Origin: Albifimbria verrucaria
Taxonomy: Eukaryota; Ascomycota; Sordariomycetes; Hypocreales; Stachybotryaceae
Direction of reading: 5' to 3'
Length of the DNA stretch: 64,000 nt
Assembly: GCA_020081605.1 (NCBI GenBank)
Contig: JAHREC010000013.1
Span: forward strand, 3,844,001 to 3,908,000
Each line of letters begins with the position of its first letter. The first letter of the stretch is position 1. The notes under the pieces were generated by a model. The model was not told where the DNA came from. It worked only from the letters and a program-made list of their open reading frames with translations, and searched no databases. Shown here piece by piece: positions 44,573 to 57,488 of the stretch. The translations under genes were made by a program, and so were the position numbers.

Positions 44573-47500
44573 TTTGACGGTATTAAGGTGGTTGATTAAA
44601 CTCGGAAGAGCTATTAATGTATGTAGACGAGGCTGGTTAACGAATGTAATTGACTAAAAGTCAGGTTGCGATTGAAGCGAGTGTGTGTGGGTGAGAAGGG
44701 AAAAAGGAAGAGAGGGGATCGAAGCTCGGAGGACTGAGCTTTATACAGGATGTGTCAAGCAGGGAGAGAGGAGAGAGACAAGGAGAGCGGCGGATGGGAC
44801 AATGGGAGATTGGTGGAGGTGCGTGGGTCGCCTGTAAGGTACCTTGTGCCTGTCTGTGTGTGTCCCATCCGTACCTTGCAGTAAGGGGGAAGGGGGAGAT
44901 GCAGACGGGGGTCGCCCAATCAGTGCCGAAGCCAATGCAACCACCACAACGACAAGGCGCCTAGGCAAGGTACCCGACGGTATCTCTTGTCGGTCACCTC
45001 AGGCACGCCCCCGAGCGAGGCACCCACACTCTGGGAAATGAACTAGGCGGCATCGACACCGACGGACCACGACCCTGGCGTGGGAAAGGACCAAGGTAGG
45101 GCCGCTATGCGCTGGGGTGGAGCGCTCCATAACGAGCTAATCTGCCCATACGGGACGGCGTTATCTGGGCCAGGGCAAATGAGAGGCCGTTGGTTGCCAT
45201 CCACCGCCCCAGCTGGCTGCTGTCCCTACCAAAGAGGAGAAAGACCAACAGCCAAACGAGGATCGAGGAGCAAGGAGCAGGAGGGGGTACGAGAGCTCAG
45301 GAGAAACAGAGGCAAAGGAAAAAATAGCAATAGCCAATTATTACAGGCATTCGTGTTTGACGAATGGATTCTCGACCATTACCGTATTCACTTCTTACGT
45401 ACGGAGTAATACCGTACTCGAACCAACACGATAATAAGTGGCAAGACAGGGAAGAAAAGGGGATCAAAGAAACCATCAGAGGCCAGCATGATCCATTGTT
45501 GTTGTTTGCTTTGTTTTGGTTTCGGTTGCGCTTCCATAGAAACCTACAGCAACTAGCCAAAGTAATTATTGCTGCATCTCGCGGCCCGCATTAACGCTCC
45601 CTAGCATGAAAGACGTGACCAAGGACCTGGACCTGACCGCCCATCCAGGCGAATTTCTGAATACGGGTCCGGGTCTCATAAGCAGAGAGTAACATAGCAG
45701 CCTTCCGTGGGCGCGGCAAGCAGGTACCATACGTAGTACGCTCGCACGTACCGGCATACTGTATCTGTGTATTGCATGATAGTGGAGGGACGGCATGGTC
45801 TTGAATGCGCTACCAGAGCAATGACCAAGTTTCGCTTGACGAATGATGATGGGACGAGCCCCTCTTCCATCCCATCTTTGGCTGCCAGGTAAATGACCTT
45901 ATTCATGACCTTAATGTCTGGGCACGGATTTGCATTGTCCTGGGTTGCACGTTAGGTCTCAGAGCGGGTGCCTCCCGCATTCCTGGCAGCGAGACGAGGC
46001 TTTCAGGGTTCTGCCAACTCACGCGACCCAACAGGAACAGCTCTGCTCAGCAGAGGTTACATTGGAAGACGCTGCAAGGACGGGCCACGGACTGCGCTGA
46101 AGAGGATCAGTTCGGCAGGGAACATCACCACGGGAGGCGACCAACCACAGCGGCAGCAGCTACTTCAGCGCTAATGCAGGAACTGTAGCATCGACGCCGT
46201 CGACGTAGAGGTGATTTCCCACCGTCCAGTTAGGGTGAATCAGCCAAATGAACCCATCCACCGACCAGCCGACAAGTAGCCTGCATAACCTACCGTGCCT
46301 GTACCTGGTAAGGAACAAGGCGCTGTGCCCTCAGCCAATCACTCCTGTCTCGGGCTCAGTCAGGACGGAAGCCGTTCCCTATGGACGACCAACACATGGC
46401 TAATGATGGGATGATGGGTGGAATATGGCCGAGTACCCAGTGTGCGACGGATCCTTGGCTGAATAAGGTAGGGAAAATTTCAAGAGACCGGGACAGCCAT
46501 GTCAAACACGAGTTTCTAGTGCAAATAAAAGGCCTTGGGGCCTAGGTTCTTACTGATTGAGAAAAGACTTGGGTTGGCTGTTCCTGTGTACTTGCGATGG
46601 CCGCTGGAAGACATCTCGTTGCGGGGTATCCAACGCAGAAAGATACCTATTCATAGGGTACCTTGTGCCCCTGGTCAGCGTACATCGACCAGTGTTTGAT
46701 GGTGGGAATTTTTTTTCTTAAAGTAACTTCTTTGCTTGTTCATCAGGGATCGAAGGAGATAATGCCATTGCCACACCGGTTATTGGCCCAGCGCCAGGCT
46801 CGCGTACAACAGCTACGGCTTAGGCGAGGGTTGCCTCGTCTCTAGCCTACCAACAATCAAACCATCTTGACCTCTCTTCCAAGTTTTCCACCTGTCGTTT
46901 CGTGTCCCACCCCGGGATCAGGCTCAGGCTCAGGATCAAGGGCTCCCTTTACGAGTTTCGACTGTTGCTTCACGGCTCCGCTGTACAGGGTCGTCCAAGC
47001 CCAGACATCCTGACCTGAGTCGACGAGTCGATAGTGTCGTGTGCAACGCTGGCATCTCAGCTCTTTCTGCAAGTGACGCCTTATCAATGTCGCCTAATCC
47101 TAATCTTTCAGACGAGTCAAGCAGGCCGGGCCACGAGGAGCGATAATCCGGATCGGTGGCCTCTTCCCAAATCAACCATGGTAATTTCCCGTTTATCCAC
47201 TCAAGGCCTGGCTTTTGTCTCCACGCGCTGCACGGGGTGCGCCTATTCGCACGGAACCTCGTCCTCATCTGGGGGCCTGGACTTTTTTTCTCTCTTTCTC
47301 TCTTGTCTGTTTGGACAAGGGGCCTCACACCCCATGGGTTGGTTGACAGCTTTGCCATTCGCATCCCGGAACCACCCAGGCCATTTCTCATCTCCTTGTT
47401 TTACCAATCTGTCGAGTATCATCGCGGATCATCGGCATTCACCGACTAGTGGATGACTGTGTGCCGAACAGCACAGTACTGTAATAATGATAAAAAAAAC

Positions 47501-49403
47501 TTTTCATTGCCTCGTCTCTCAATTTAGAACAGTACAGTGATCGTCGTCGGCGTCGTAATAGCCTACACAGCACTACTTTGTAGAAGCACACCCGTTGTGA
47601 TTGAATAACGGCACAAGTTAACGTTGCATGTCACGCGCCGTTGCCGGACAATTTTCAGTCGCTGCCGTTTGGAAGCTTGTTCCCTTGAATGACTGATCAG
47701 CGCAGCCCTCGCTCGCTCGGTGTAGCTCTCCCTAAACCGGCTCGTCAATGCCATGCTCCTATCTATCTCCACCCGCCCAATGCTTCTAGACTGGTTCTCG
47801 GCGATCGCTATGGACAGACCGATGGCCATTTTCGCCAGCATAATGCGCCGCCCTAGATCGGGGAACGTTCGCTTCGCTTGCCGTGACTCTCTTCAGTCAC
47901 CGTCATTAGGTCGATGGCCTTGATGCACCCGCCAGCCGCCATGCAGCAAAGCCCAGCCTATTGATAGGCAGTCAAACCCAGCCCATCACATTTGCCGCTG
48001 CCTCGTATCGCCCAATCTATCCGCCACACAGACTTGTCCGGGGCGACCGCTCCACAAACCATTCCCATCAATTGGGCTAGGCAGCAGAATGCTGGTTCTG
48101 GCCATTCTCTGGCTGCTGTTTACGGATAGATCCGGTGTGGTAGTACTGGGAAACAATCATATCTCGCCTTTGCTAAGGCCCGGTCTCCTCTCCCACTGGT
48201 TGATGTGATGGCTAGTGGTCAATAGTGCACTTCGGCTCAGTTCCTTGTCAATCTAATTTCCACTTTGCGCTCACCACACGCATTGCTTGTTTTTTATCTC
48301 TCCTTTCCTTGGTTTTGGGGATGGAGCAAGGCTAGGCCAGGTCGACAGCTTTGTCCCGATCGCATCCATTCCTCGTCCCAGGGATCGAATCCTGGAGCGA
48401 CATGTTGCTTCCGCGGTGTCGTGTGCTGGTATTGAAACCAACTGGCGCTAGAAAATGGGTCTCTTAAAACTTCCGTGCGTTGACGGGGTTGATGAGACGG
48501 TTTGCGACATGCATTCGGTGGACCATCTATTGATTCGGCATGAGCACGAAGCTGAGTCTGTCAATGCCGGCATCAGGACTGTAGGGCCATTGTAGCATAT
48601 CCTAGGCTTCGAGACCGTCACCAGTGCGACCAAGCACATCTCCTATCTCGGTCCTTTTTCCAAACCACTTGTCATATTTCTCGAGAATATGGGTTGCACT
48701 TCGATGCCACCTTGAGACTGCTGTCGTAGATCCTTAGAATTGGCGCATCTTCTTTCTCCTTGCATCGATCTCACACCTGAATCGAACATCTCCAGCGCAA
48801 CGCCACTCTCATGGTTTCATTCGTCACGCTGATTCATTGAAACGGCTTGCTGTGCATTCTGCCAGCTTGGGAGGCGGTTTCCATGTGGCGATAAGCTTGC
48901 CTGTTGATGAAAATCACTGTCGAGACAGTTAAGAACATGTTTAGACATTGACATCAATAGCTCGTCTCGGCCAGAGACATGTCCATCCTGACATGAGATG
49001 GGGCGATCATGTTCGAGTTCGGAGCCGGAAAGGCTCGGACGAACCGGATGCGAACGCCAGTGTTGTTCGTTCCGACTGTCCCGGAGTCGTCATATCTAAC
49101 TGTTGTGCGTTGTATTTGCGTAGGGGGCATGCCGTTGCGTACCCGGTAAATCAACTCAATTATTAAGCTGTGGAACTTATTGCAAAGTATTGGTAAGGCA
49201 CAATTGTGCCGGTGGCTGCTACTTGCTCCTCAGCTATGGGGAAGACTAGATTTCATGACGGTTTTCTGTGGCTCCATACATACGTATCACGTAACCAACA
49301 CCGCACGTCATTGACGCTCTGTAACTCCAGCCTATCCGCATAGAGGAGCTACCAAACTCTCAACCTTCGTAAAACATTCTCACAATATCTGAAGCTAGTC
49401 AAG
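44573..49403. other. Gene-poor region, 4.8 kb
   Basis: It lies between two divergent genes (CCG-6-like on -, quinone oxidoreductase on +). I found no recognisable coding region. The longest frames (45080-45409 +, 46936-47391 -, 47034-47456 +) overlap on opposite strands and have no motifs. A tRNA T-loop-like string at 48380-48396 has no matching acceptor stem. The first 200 bp carry the CCG-6-like promoter. Confidence 0.5.
44740..44745 (-). promoter_or_regulatory. TATA box of the CCG-6-like gene
   Basis: TATAAA on the - strand, 168 bp before the start codon at 44572. This fits a start of transcription about 30 bp downstream and a leader of about 140 nt. Highly expressed fungal genes often have such a box. 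Confidence 0.55.
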
Positions 49404-50473
49404 ATGTCAGGCACCATGAAAGCAGTTGGTATGTACTGATCTATGTTATGCCGGGTATCGCCATTTTATATGAACCTCTAACACGGCCTAGATATTAAAG
49501 GCGGCAAGGGCGGAAGAGATGCGCTTTTCATCAACGCCGAGACACCCAAGCCTGAGCCAGGCCAGGGCGATGCTCTCGTCAAAGTAAAGGCCTTTGGCAT
49601 CAACCGCATGGACATCATGCAGCGCCAGGGCCTGTATCCGGTACCTCCGCAGGCGCCGAAAACCCTCGGCGTCGAATTCAGCGGCATCATAGAGGCTTTT
49701 GGTCCCGGCGACCACGGCGCTTTCAAGAAGGGGATGAGGTCTTTGGGCTTGCGTACGGCGGCGCCTATGCTGAGTATCTTGCTGTCAACTCCAAGATGCT
49801 GCTGCACAAGCCTGCATCCCTGAGCTTTGAGAAGGCAGCTGCAGTACCTGAAACCTGGGCCACAGCCACGCAGGCGCTGCACTTGGTCTTGGGCTTTGCA
49901 AAGGGCAAGTCTATTCTTTGGCACGCTGGTGCCTCTGGTGTTTCTGTCGCTGGTATTCAGCTGTCCCGCCTCGCTGGGGCATCTGAGATTTACGCTACTG
50001 CCGGCAGTGACGAGAAGTGCAACTTCGTCACATCCCAACTCGGCGCCACCGCAGCCATCAATTACAAAACTCAAGATTGGGTCAGCGAAATTAAGAAAAA
50101 GACTGATGGCAAGGGTGTTGACTTCGTTGTTGACTTTATTGGTGGTGACTACTTCCAAAAGAATGTTGAGGTGGCAGCCCGGGATGGCCGCATCGTCCTG
50201 CTCGGCTTGATGGGCGGCACCAAGGTCCCTGAGGCGGACATCAGCCAGCTTCTCTACAAGAGGCTGCGAGTTGAGGGCAGCACGCTCCGCAGCCGAGATC
50301 TCGAGTACCAGGGATTGTTACGTGACAAATTAGAAGAGTATCTGCCAGATTTTGAGGCAGACAAGCTCAAGATCATTGTGGACACGGTACTGCCATGGGA
50401 GAAGATCCAGGATGCACATGCACACATGGAGGATGGTAAGAATTCGGGCAAGATTATTTGCACCATCTCATAA
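49404..50473 (+). CDS. NADPH:quinone oxidoreductase, zeta-crystallin type (MDR family)
   Basis: A medium-chain reductase, about 335 residues, that reduces quinones or similar carbonyls with NADPH. Exon 1 is very short (MSGTMKAV). The intron at 49429-49491 joins to DIKGGKGGRDAL. The N-terminal GroES-like part has VKVKAFGINRMDIMQRQGLY and LGVEFSGIIEAFGPG. The Rossmann domain has HAGASGVSVAGIQL (the GASGVG-type nucleotide loop) and ATAGSDEKC, then LGATAAINYKTQDW. The C-terminus is GKIICTIS. No zinc ligands are seen, which fits the quinone-reductase branch. One base is lost in the GGGG run at about 49732. It is convergent with the next gene, with 80 bp between the stops. Confidence 0.9.
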
Positions 50474-50553
50474 AGGTATCTCTGCCATTCGTTACTTCAT
50501 TAAAGAGCCGTAGAGCGCTATAACTGCTCATATTCCTACCAAATATCTATTCA

Positions 50554-51659
50554 TTAGTGGTTCCTAATCCAGTTCAACATTTGGTCGAATGCCGTTGCCT
50601 GTGCTTCTTTGATGTTGGCATCCTGATATTGCCCGACAACGGCGAAGCCTATAAAATGATTAGCTTATGATACTCCTAATTTATGCAACTGATGAAGAAG
50701 CTAACCGTGCGGTACTCCTGGATACACCTGGACCTCGTGTTCTTGGTTCGCATTAGATAAGGCGTCTTCTCCTGCTGTACGCACGTCCTCTGGAAACAAG
50801 GGTCATCTTCCACACAAACCAAGCTCAAGGGAATCTTAATGCCGGTAAAATCTTCTGGTGTCACGGAAGCGGCGTGCGCTACGGCTCCAGCTTTGATATA
50901 CGGACCAGACTTGATCGGACCGGACTCCTCATCCGTGGCCGCCTTCTCAGTTTCCTTGCCTAGAAGTAGCACGAACCGCCCTCCAACGCAGTACCCAACA
51001 GCATATATGCCGTCACCGTTCTTCACAACTTCGGCGTACTGCTCCCGCGCGGCATCAATGACTTTGTGTAAAATGGGCATAACCTTGTCCTCGGTTTGGC
51101 GGGCAAGCCACATGTCAACGAAGAAAGATTTGGTAACTTCGACAGCCTTGAGCTTAATCTGTTCGAGCATGGAGGTTGTATCATCGGTTATAGCGAGGCC
51201 AGGAGCGACATCTTTGCCGAATAGGTCTGGCATGAGAACGAGGAAGCCCTCGGCAGCGTACTTGTCAGCTTGGATCTGGTTATTGGTCGATTTAATTCCG
51301 GTACCGCCAGTGAGGAGCAGCAGGAGGCGACATGGCACATGAGGGTAATCGGCGGGTTTCGAGATGTAGACCTAATTGTTGTTAGTGCTACAATACATGG
51401 GGAAATCATATGTTTTGGTGTTCATACGTCAATGTCGTTCAATTTGATGATTTCACCTGTTGAGGATTGACCGCTAGCTGCACCGCAGACAGATTAACAG
51501 GAGTCTTTGGACAGGGCCCGCCTGTTACATACGAGTTGGCCTATCGGTTACGCAGTGTTCACCCGCGGCTGGGGCGGCCTCGGCCGGGGTGTCGTTGAGA
51601 ACGGCTGCATCTTGAGCTTGGCCCTCTGCGGCAGGCTTCGCGCTGTCTTGTTCCGACAT
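50554..51659 (-). CDS. Dienelactone hydrolase family protein
   Basis: An alpha/beta hydrolase, about 310 residues. In this family the nucleophile is Cys: here GYCVGGRF (near 50985). Asp is probably in VCVEDDPCF and His in PHGFA after the last intron, completing the triad. Start at 51659 (MSEQDSAKPAAE) gives an acidic, Ala-rich N-terminus before VYISKPADYPHV and LLLLTGGTGIKSTNNQ, typical of the fungal AIM2-like branch. Introns fit at 51532-51478, 51427-51372 and 50705-50649. One base seems lost at about 50787 in the stretch after EDDP. Ends in NWIRNH. The substrate is unknown; the family handles cyclic lactones. Confidence 0.87.
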
Positions 51660-52323
51660 GATGGTAGGTAGCTGAGGCAAGTGAATGGAGTACAAAGCGC
51701 GCACAGGTTTGTTTGCTGATTCAAAAGCGTGACCAAGATTATGTTGTGGGCTGGTAAGACTTAACTAAGGCATGGAAGCTCAGTGCAGACGCGATGCGAG
51801 CCTCTAGCACTTGAGGTACGTTGCGTTGCCGGATGACGTTGCATGAGGGGCGGCACCTGGGAGACGGCATTGACTACTTATACGAAGGCTAGCTTACAAA
51901 CAGTTGCACAAGAGCCCAGAGCTCTATTATAACTGGAAATTTAACTATCCTTCGCAGATACGTCTCACGTCAAGTTAAGTTATGGGAAATACACATGCTG
52001 CCACTGGCATGCCTTTGCCTGAAGTCAACATGACGCTGTTGCGACCCTGAGATGGTACCTGGGCAACGCGCCGTGATTGATAGCCCCACACACGATAAGA
52101 TAGGTGAATTCCCTGCCTAATCGTGCGGCGCTCTTTATTGGCCACTTTCGCGGTGGCGGTCGTGACTAAGCCGGTAGACCCCGCCATAACCGTATTTCCA
52201 CTCAACGCGCTCGACGCGTCCAGATAATCACGTTGCATGAGCAGTGCAGAAAAGCATCCCAACTCACCAGAACACAAGGCATTCAAGCACCTGCCCTTGC
52301 CACCGCACAACACAGAACCTGTC
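51660..52323. other. Bidirectional promoter region
   Basis: A 664 bp gap between the divergent dienelactone hydrolase and replication protein A genes, so it must hold both promoters. A 116-codon frame on the - strand (51975-52325) has no known motif. No clear regulatory element was identified. Confidence 0.5.
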
Positions 52324-54282
52324 ATGGATGCTGCTTCATCCCTCTCTCGCGGGGCCGTCGAGTTCGTATTCCTGCTTGTTTCTTTTCATCCGCCGTCGTA
52401 CTGACCTGACCGTCTTTTGTAGGGTCATCGTGAACAATTTCGATGAGGCGTGGAAACTCTTTCCCAACCCTGTCATGCAATGCATGGTCATCAAAGCAAG
52501 CCCGTCGGCCCAGGCCGTCACACGATACCGGTTATCCCTGAGCGATGGTCAACACCTTCTCACCGCGCTCCTGGCTACGCAAACGCATCATCTCATTACG
52601 GAAGAAAAGCTCACTAGGGGATGCATCGTCCGTCTCAAGCAGTATACGCGACAAACAGCGAACGGCCGAATGTGAGTAGAATTCCGAGCTGAGCCTCGTG
52701 GCCACGCTGACATATTCCCAGCTTTACCGTAATCTTCGATCTGGATGTCTTGGAAGAGCTTGGCATTCATGACAAAATCGGCGACCCTGTCCCCTTCCAA
52801 CCCAAGGCGGCGACCGAAACAGCAGCCATCTCTGGCAATGACTTTTATGGGGCCAAGAAGGAGGAGCCCAAGTCGCAGGCACAACAGCCTATACGCTCCA
52901 TTCCCGCTGCCGCCGCTGCCAACGGCAACATCTACCCTATCGAAGGTCTATCCCCGTACGCCCATAAGTGGACCATCAAGGCACGTGTCACCACGAAAAC
53001 CGATATCAAGCGATGGAACAAGAACAACAACGAGGGTAAGCTATTCAGTGTCAACCTGCTCGATGAGAGTGGCGAGATCAGAGCAACCGGCTTCAACGAT
53101 CAGTGTGATGCATTTTACGACCTCCTCCAGGAGGGATCTGTTTACTACATTTCTACCCCTTGCAAGATTGGCTTTGCGAAGAAGCAGTTCTCTAACCTCC
53201 CTCATGACTACGAGTTAACGTTTGAGCGTGACACCGTCATTGAGAAGGCCGAGGATCAGACCAACGTGCCACAGGTCAAATTCAACTTTTGTTCCATCGC
53301 GGGGCTCGAAGACGTGGAGAAGGACAGTATTGTCGATGTTATTGGTATTCTGAAGGAAGTCGGAGAAGTCAACGAGATAACGTCACAGAAGAACAACAAT
53401 ACATTCCAGAAACGTGATCTGACGCTGGTGGACGACACTGGCCACTCGGTTCGACTCACAGTATGGGGAAAGACGGCCAACAGCTTCGATACTGCGCTGG
53501 AATCGGTGGTAGCCTTCAAGGGAACCAAGGTTTCTGATTACAATGGCAGGAGCTTGAGTCTCCTCTCATCAGGAACCATGACGGTCGATCCTGACATTCC
53601 CGACGCACACAGGCTCAAGGGCTGGTATGATTCTGCAGGACGAACCAGCAACTTTGAGAACCTCCAGAACAAGAACAGCATGAGCAACGCGACAGGCAAA
53701 AGGACCAGACCAAGACAATCGCCCAAATCCGGGACGAGCACTTGGGTGTAGACACAGCATACTATTCGCTGAAGGCTACCATTGTCTACATCAAACAGGA
53801 GAACTTCTGCTACCCCGGCTGTGCCACCTGCAAAAAGAAGCTTTCAGACATGGGTGATGGTACCTGGAGGTGCGAGAAGTGCGAGCAGACGCTTGACAAG
53901 CCAGAATACCGATACATGCTGTCTCTGAGGGTTGTCGACCATACTGGCTCGCAGTGGGTTACATGCTTCGATGAGACAGCGGCACAGCTGATTGGCATGA
54001 GTGCCAACCAGTTGATGGAGCTCAAAGAGCAAGAGGAGTCTAAGTCGATGGCAGTGCTGGGAGGACTGAACTTCGGAGAGTACTTCTGGAGGTGCCGGGC
54101 CAAGATGTCGACGTACGGAGAGAGTCAAGAGTAAGTTGAATCCTGTCGCAGCATAGTGCTGGTACAATGCTAATCCGGGAAACAGAGTGCGACACCAAGT
54201 CGTCAGCTTGTCGACGATCGACTGGAAGACGGAGGGCAACAAGCTGGCAGAGCTGATCAAGCAGTACAATATCGACGGTTAG
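52324..54282 (+). CDS. RFA1: Replication protein A large subunit (RPA70)
   Basis: The large subunit of the single-stranded DNA-binding RPA heterotrimer, needed for replication and repair in the nucleus. The N-terminal OB fold includes PVMQCMVIKA, LLATQTHHLI and GCIVRLKQY. A linker follows, and then DNA-binding OB folds: WTIKARVTTKTDIKRW, LFSVNLLDESGEIRATGF and YELTFERDTVIE. The C-terminal domain has the zinc-ribbon CYPGCATCKKK and WRCEKCE. The final exon ends QYNIDG. Introns fit at 52672-52721 and 54131-54185; a first intron ending at 52424 (TTTTGTAG) is needed after a short exon MDAASSLSRGAVE, with the donor probably at 52366. That junction is off by one base, so the exact start exon is uncertain. 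Another base is lost near 53702. About 600 residues. Confidence 0.93.
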
Positions 54283-54594
54283 TCGAGCCGTGGCTTCAAA
54301 AATAATAATGAGTTACGGGATATAGTGGTATTGGGCAATACAAGCCCTGGACATGTATTATGTAGGCTGAGTTGATTCACGATATGGAAAAAAGCCACCT
54401 AGAAAATTTTAACATTGCGTTGCTCTTTGGTAACGTCAGTAAATGTTGCGCGACGGGAACCCGTCATATCCAACACACTTTTTGTGCTATTCGCTTTTTC
54501 TATAAGCATCCACCTGTACCTGAACGCCCTGCCTACGCTACAATCAAGCCTGTTGATTGCCAGTTTTACGTTTCTACCCTACTTACACCTGGCT
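54283..54594. other. 3' region between RFA1 and PRO2
   Basis: A 312-bp gap between convergent stops. It is AT-rich and holds two 3' ends; no gene is seen. The long + strand frame that starts at 54372 runs on as antisense of PRO2 and is not a gene. Confidence 0.6.
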
Positions 54595-56069
54595 TCAAAT
54601 GTCCAACTTCTCATGCTTCCAGGGCGCTTACCCTCTCCCTCGCCGTAGATTGCGGTGGCCTGGTAATCACCCCTGATCTTGTACTTGTAGATGGTCAAGC
54701 CCTCGAGGCCGACAGGGCCACGGGCGTGGATCTTGTTAGTGCTGATGCCGACCTCGGTGCCAAAGCCGTAGCGCATGCCGTCGGCCAGCCTTGTCGAGGC
54801 ATTCCAGTATACGCCGGCGGAGTCGACCTCGTTCATGAAACGCTCAGCCTCCTGGGCGTCGGCAGTAAAGATGGCGTCTGTGTGATGGGAGCCATGGGTG
54901 TTGATGTGGGCGATGGCGACGTCAAGAGAGGGACGGTCTTGACGGCCAGAGTGAGGGAGAGGTGCTCGGTATCAAAGTCCTCGGGGGTAGCGTCTGTGAC
55001 GGCAGCGGCTGCGGAGGGAACTGACGAGAGGGCAGCCTTGCTGTCCGGGTCACAGCGCAGAGACACGCCCTTGTCGGCGAGGGCGGCAGCGACGGCGGGG
55101 AAGATGGTGGAGAGGGCGGAGTCTTGAACAAGCAGGGTCTCAACGCTGTTGCAGGCGGCGGGATAGCTGGTCTTGGAGTCGACGACAGCAGTGACGGCCT
55201 TTTCAACGTCGGCGGTGGCAGTGAGGTAGATGGAGCACAAGCCGTCGGCGTGGCCAAGGACAGGGATCTTGGTAGACTCCTTGATGTAGCGGACGAGCTC
55301 GTTGGAACCGCGAGGGATGACAAGGTCGATGTAGCGGTCCTGGGAGAGCAGCTGGGAGATGGTGTCGCGGGTGGTGACGAGTTGGATGGCGGAGTTGGGG
55401 ACCTGGGTGTTTTCGAGGGCCGCGGAGATGGTCTTGGAGATTGCGACGAAGGACTCGGTTGACTCCTTGCCTCCTAAATGTGGGAAGACGCAGGTTAGAA
55501 AAAGGGATTGTATGGAGAAGAGTGTTTGGGAGAGGTGGGGCGTACCCTTGAGAATGGCTGCGTTGCCAGACTTGATGGCCAGACTGGCAATATTGGCAAT
55601 GACCTCGGGACGAGCTTCGAAGATGATGAGGAGGACGCCGATGGGACACGAGACACGCTCCATGATGAGATCATCGTCCAGCTTGGTGCGCATCTGCACC
55701 TGACCAACTACACAACCATAAGCTTATGGGCTTATCCGAGGACAAGTCCCAAGACGGAAAGCGTCTTACCTGGATCATCCAGATCCCTCACGTCCAAGAT
55801 ACCCTTGAGCATATCGTCCCACTTGCCCTTCTTGCCAAGGTCGAGTCGCGAGACCAAGGCCTGGCTAAGGTGGCCATCGGCGGCGGCCTTGCGGGCAGCG
55901 TCGAGGTCGCGGGCGTTGGCGGCGAGGATTTCGTCACGGGCGGCATGAAGGGCATTGTGGATGGCGTCGAGGGCGGCGTTGCGCGCCGAAGCCGGGAGGG
56001 TGGCCAAGGCAAAGGACGCCTCCTTTGCGGCGCTGGCGGCGGCCTCGGGGATGCGTTGGTGAGGGACAT
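54595..56069 (-). CDS. PRO2: Gamma-glutamyl phosphate reductase
   Basis: Second enzyme of proline synthesis, reducing gamma-glutamyl phosphate to the semialdehyde with NADPH in the cytosol. The start MSLTNASP is followed, after correction, by the [20 protein letters not shown] segment. Characteristic motifs are [57 protein letters not shown] and [13 protein letters not shown], the last with the catalytic Cys. Near the end are [20 protein letters not shown] and [10 protein letters not shown]. Introns fit at 55769-55708 and 55545-55474. One-base losses near 56047, 54920 and 54623 are required; with the last one corrected the protein ends WKHEKLDI at 54595. About 447 residues, the usual length. 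Confidence 0.94.
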
Positions 56070-57488
56070 GGCGCGGCGTAGACGGGCGACGAGGGAACAG
56101 ATGGGGTGTAGGGCCCCGTGGGGATGGTCAATCGGAAGGGTTGGAGGGTGACTGGTGACTGGTGGTGACTGGTGGTGATGGGGATGGTGGGAAGAAAGGA
56201 TCGGAGCTGCCCCGCGGTGGGGTTCGGTTCGGTCTGGCTCAGGTCTCGGTGAGGAGGGGTCCAGCGCCGATGAACGGAAGCGAAGCGAAGCAAAGCTGAG
56301 CCCAAAAGTTGCCTACGGTTTTTATGCATTATATTACATTGTATGTTATTATTTTCCAAAGAAGATTTGTGAAGTAGAAACTGATTATGTTGTTGAAAAT
56401 GTTCTTGTTTTCTTCGGTTCATTTATCTGCACTTTTTCTTTGCCCGGTTCATATGAGAGTCAGACATGTTTCTCATTTAACTTGACCACACACAGGTGAA
56501 GCATAGCTTATTCCTCCATAAGCGCGCTACACGGTGTAAGTAGTGCTACAACTAATACCCAACGGTTTCTAACAAAGCATGTTTACTTAAATCAAATCAA
56601 AATGAACGGAAATGGTGGAACGTTCTTTACAAAATAAGCAATCGCATAAGCGGTTATATACTGCTCACATTTGTCCAGGATAGGTGCCATGTAGGCGACT
56701 CGGATATATCTTTCCATGACGACAGCTGCGCGTGCTGCATATGCATACATTCTCACCACATGACAGCAACTTAGTAGTAAGGACGAGATAGCCAACTAGG
56801 CAATATGGAAACAGTGCTGCTTACATATCAATATTTTATCTACATGGCCAGTCTATGAGAAACCCGGCCCTTTTTTCCTTTCTTTTTCTTTCTTTCTTTT
56901 TGTTTTTTCTTGTATAATCCGAAAGGCAAATACTTGCATATCGGCTATTTCGGCAACGGCATCGTGACGATCGCGAAAGGCTCTTTTTCCCTTGTTGAAT
57001 TATGTTGCAGCTAATTAGTGGCTGGCAACTCACGGTTCATTTCCCATTCGACGGACTGGCGCTACCGGCAGCCGTTGCCGGTCTTTTCTTTTTTTTTTTC
57101 TTTTCCCCATCCCTGTGAATCATACCGAAAAGGGTCGGGCCATTGGCTGCTCGTCGGTGCTCATTCTCCGTCTAATTGCCGTCATGGCCAACGCTCGTAT
57201 CTTGGATGCCCACCCTGGGCCTGCTTCACCTACCCGTTTGAGCGCTCCTGGCCCAATCACCGGGGCCAGACGACATGGGAAGAGCTCGGGGCTTATGCGT
57301 TTGTCCCCCAGATAACTACTCCCCATCCCCTCCCTTCGAAACGCCCCCTTTGATCGTTTCGTGCCGATGTCATGGATAGCTCCAGGCTTTCTGTCTCTGC
57401 CTGTTCCCTGCCTCGGTTTCTTATCCACCATAGTTCTTGGCCACTCGGTTGATCCCTCTCATGCTCGTGCTCATCCGTCATCGTCAAC
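56070..57488. other. Divergent promoter region of PRO2 and the MFS gene
   Basis: A 1.4 kb gap. It is AT-rich from about 56300 to 56950 and has T/CT tracts at 56870-56910 and 57085-57105 on the + strand. It must contain both promoters. No coding feature is supported. Confidence 0.5.

Noticed and set aside
48325..48402. Possible tRNA ending near 48400 (T-loop-like ATCGAAT with flanking CAGG/CCTG)
   Set aside because: No matching 5' acceptor stem, D-arm or anticodon arm is found upstream.
54372..55127. 251-codon + strand frame opposite PRO2
   Set aside because: PRO2 on the other strand has all family motifs and introns; the + frame is an antisense shadow caused by GC-rich third positions.
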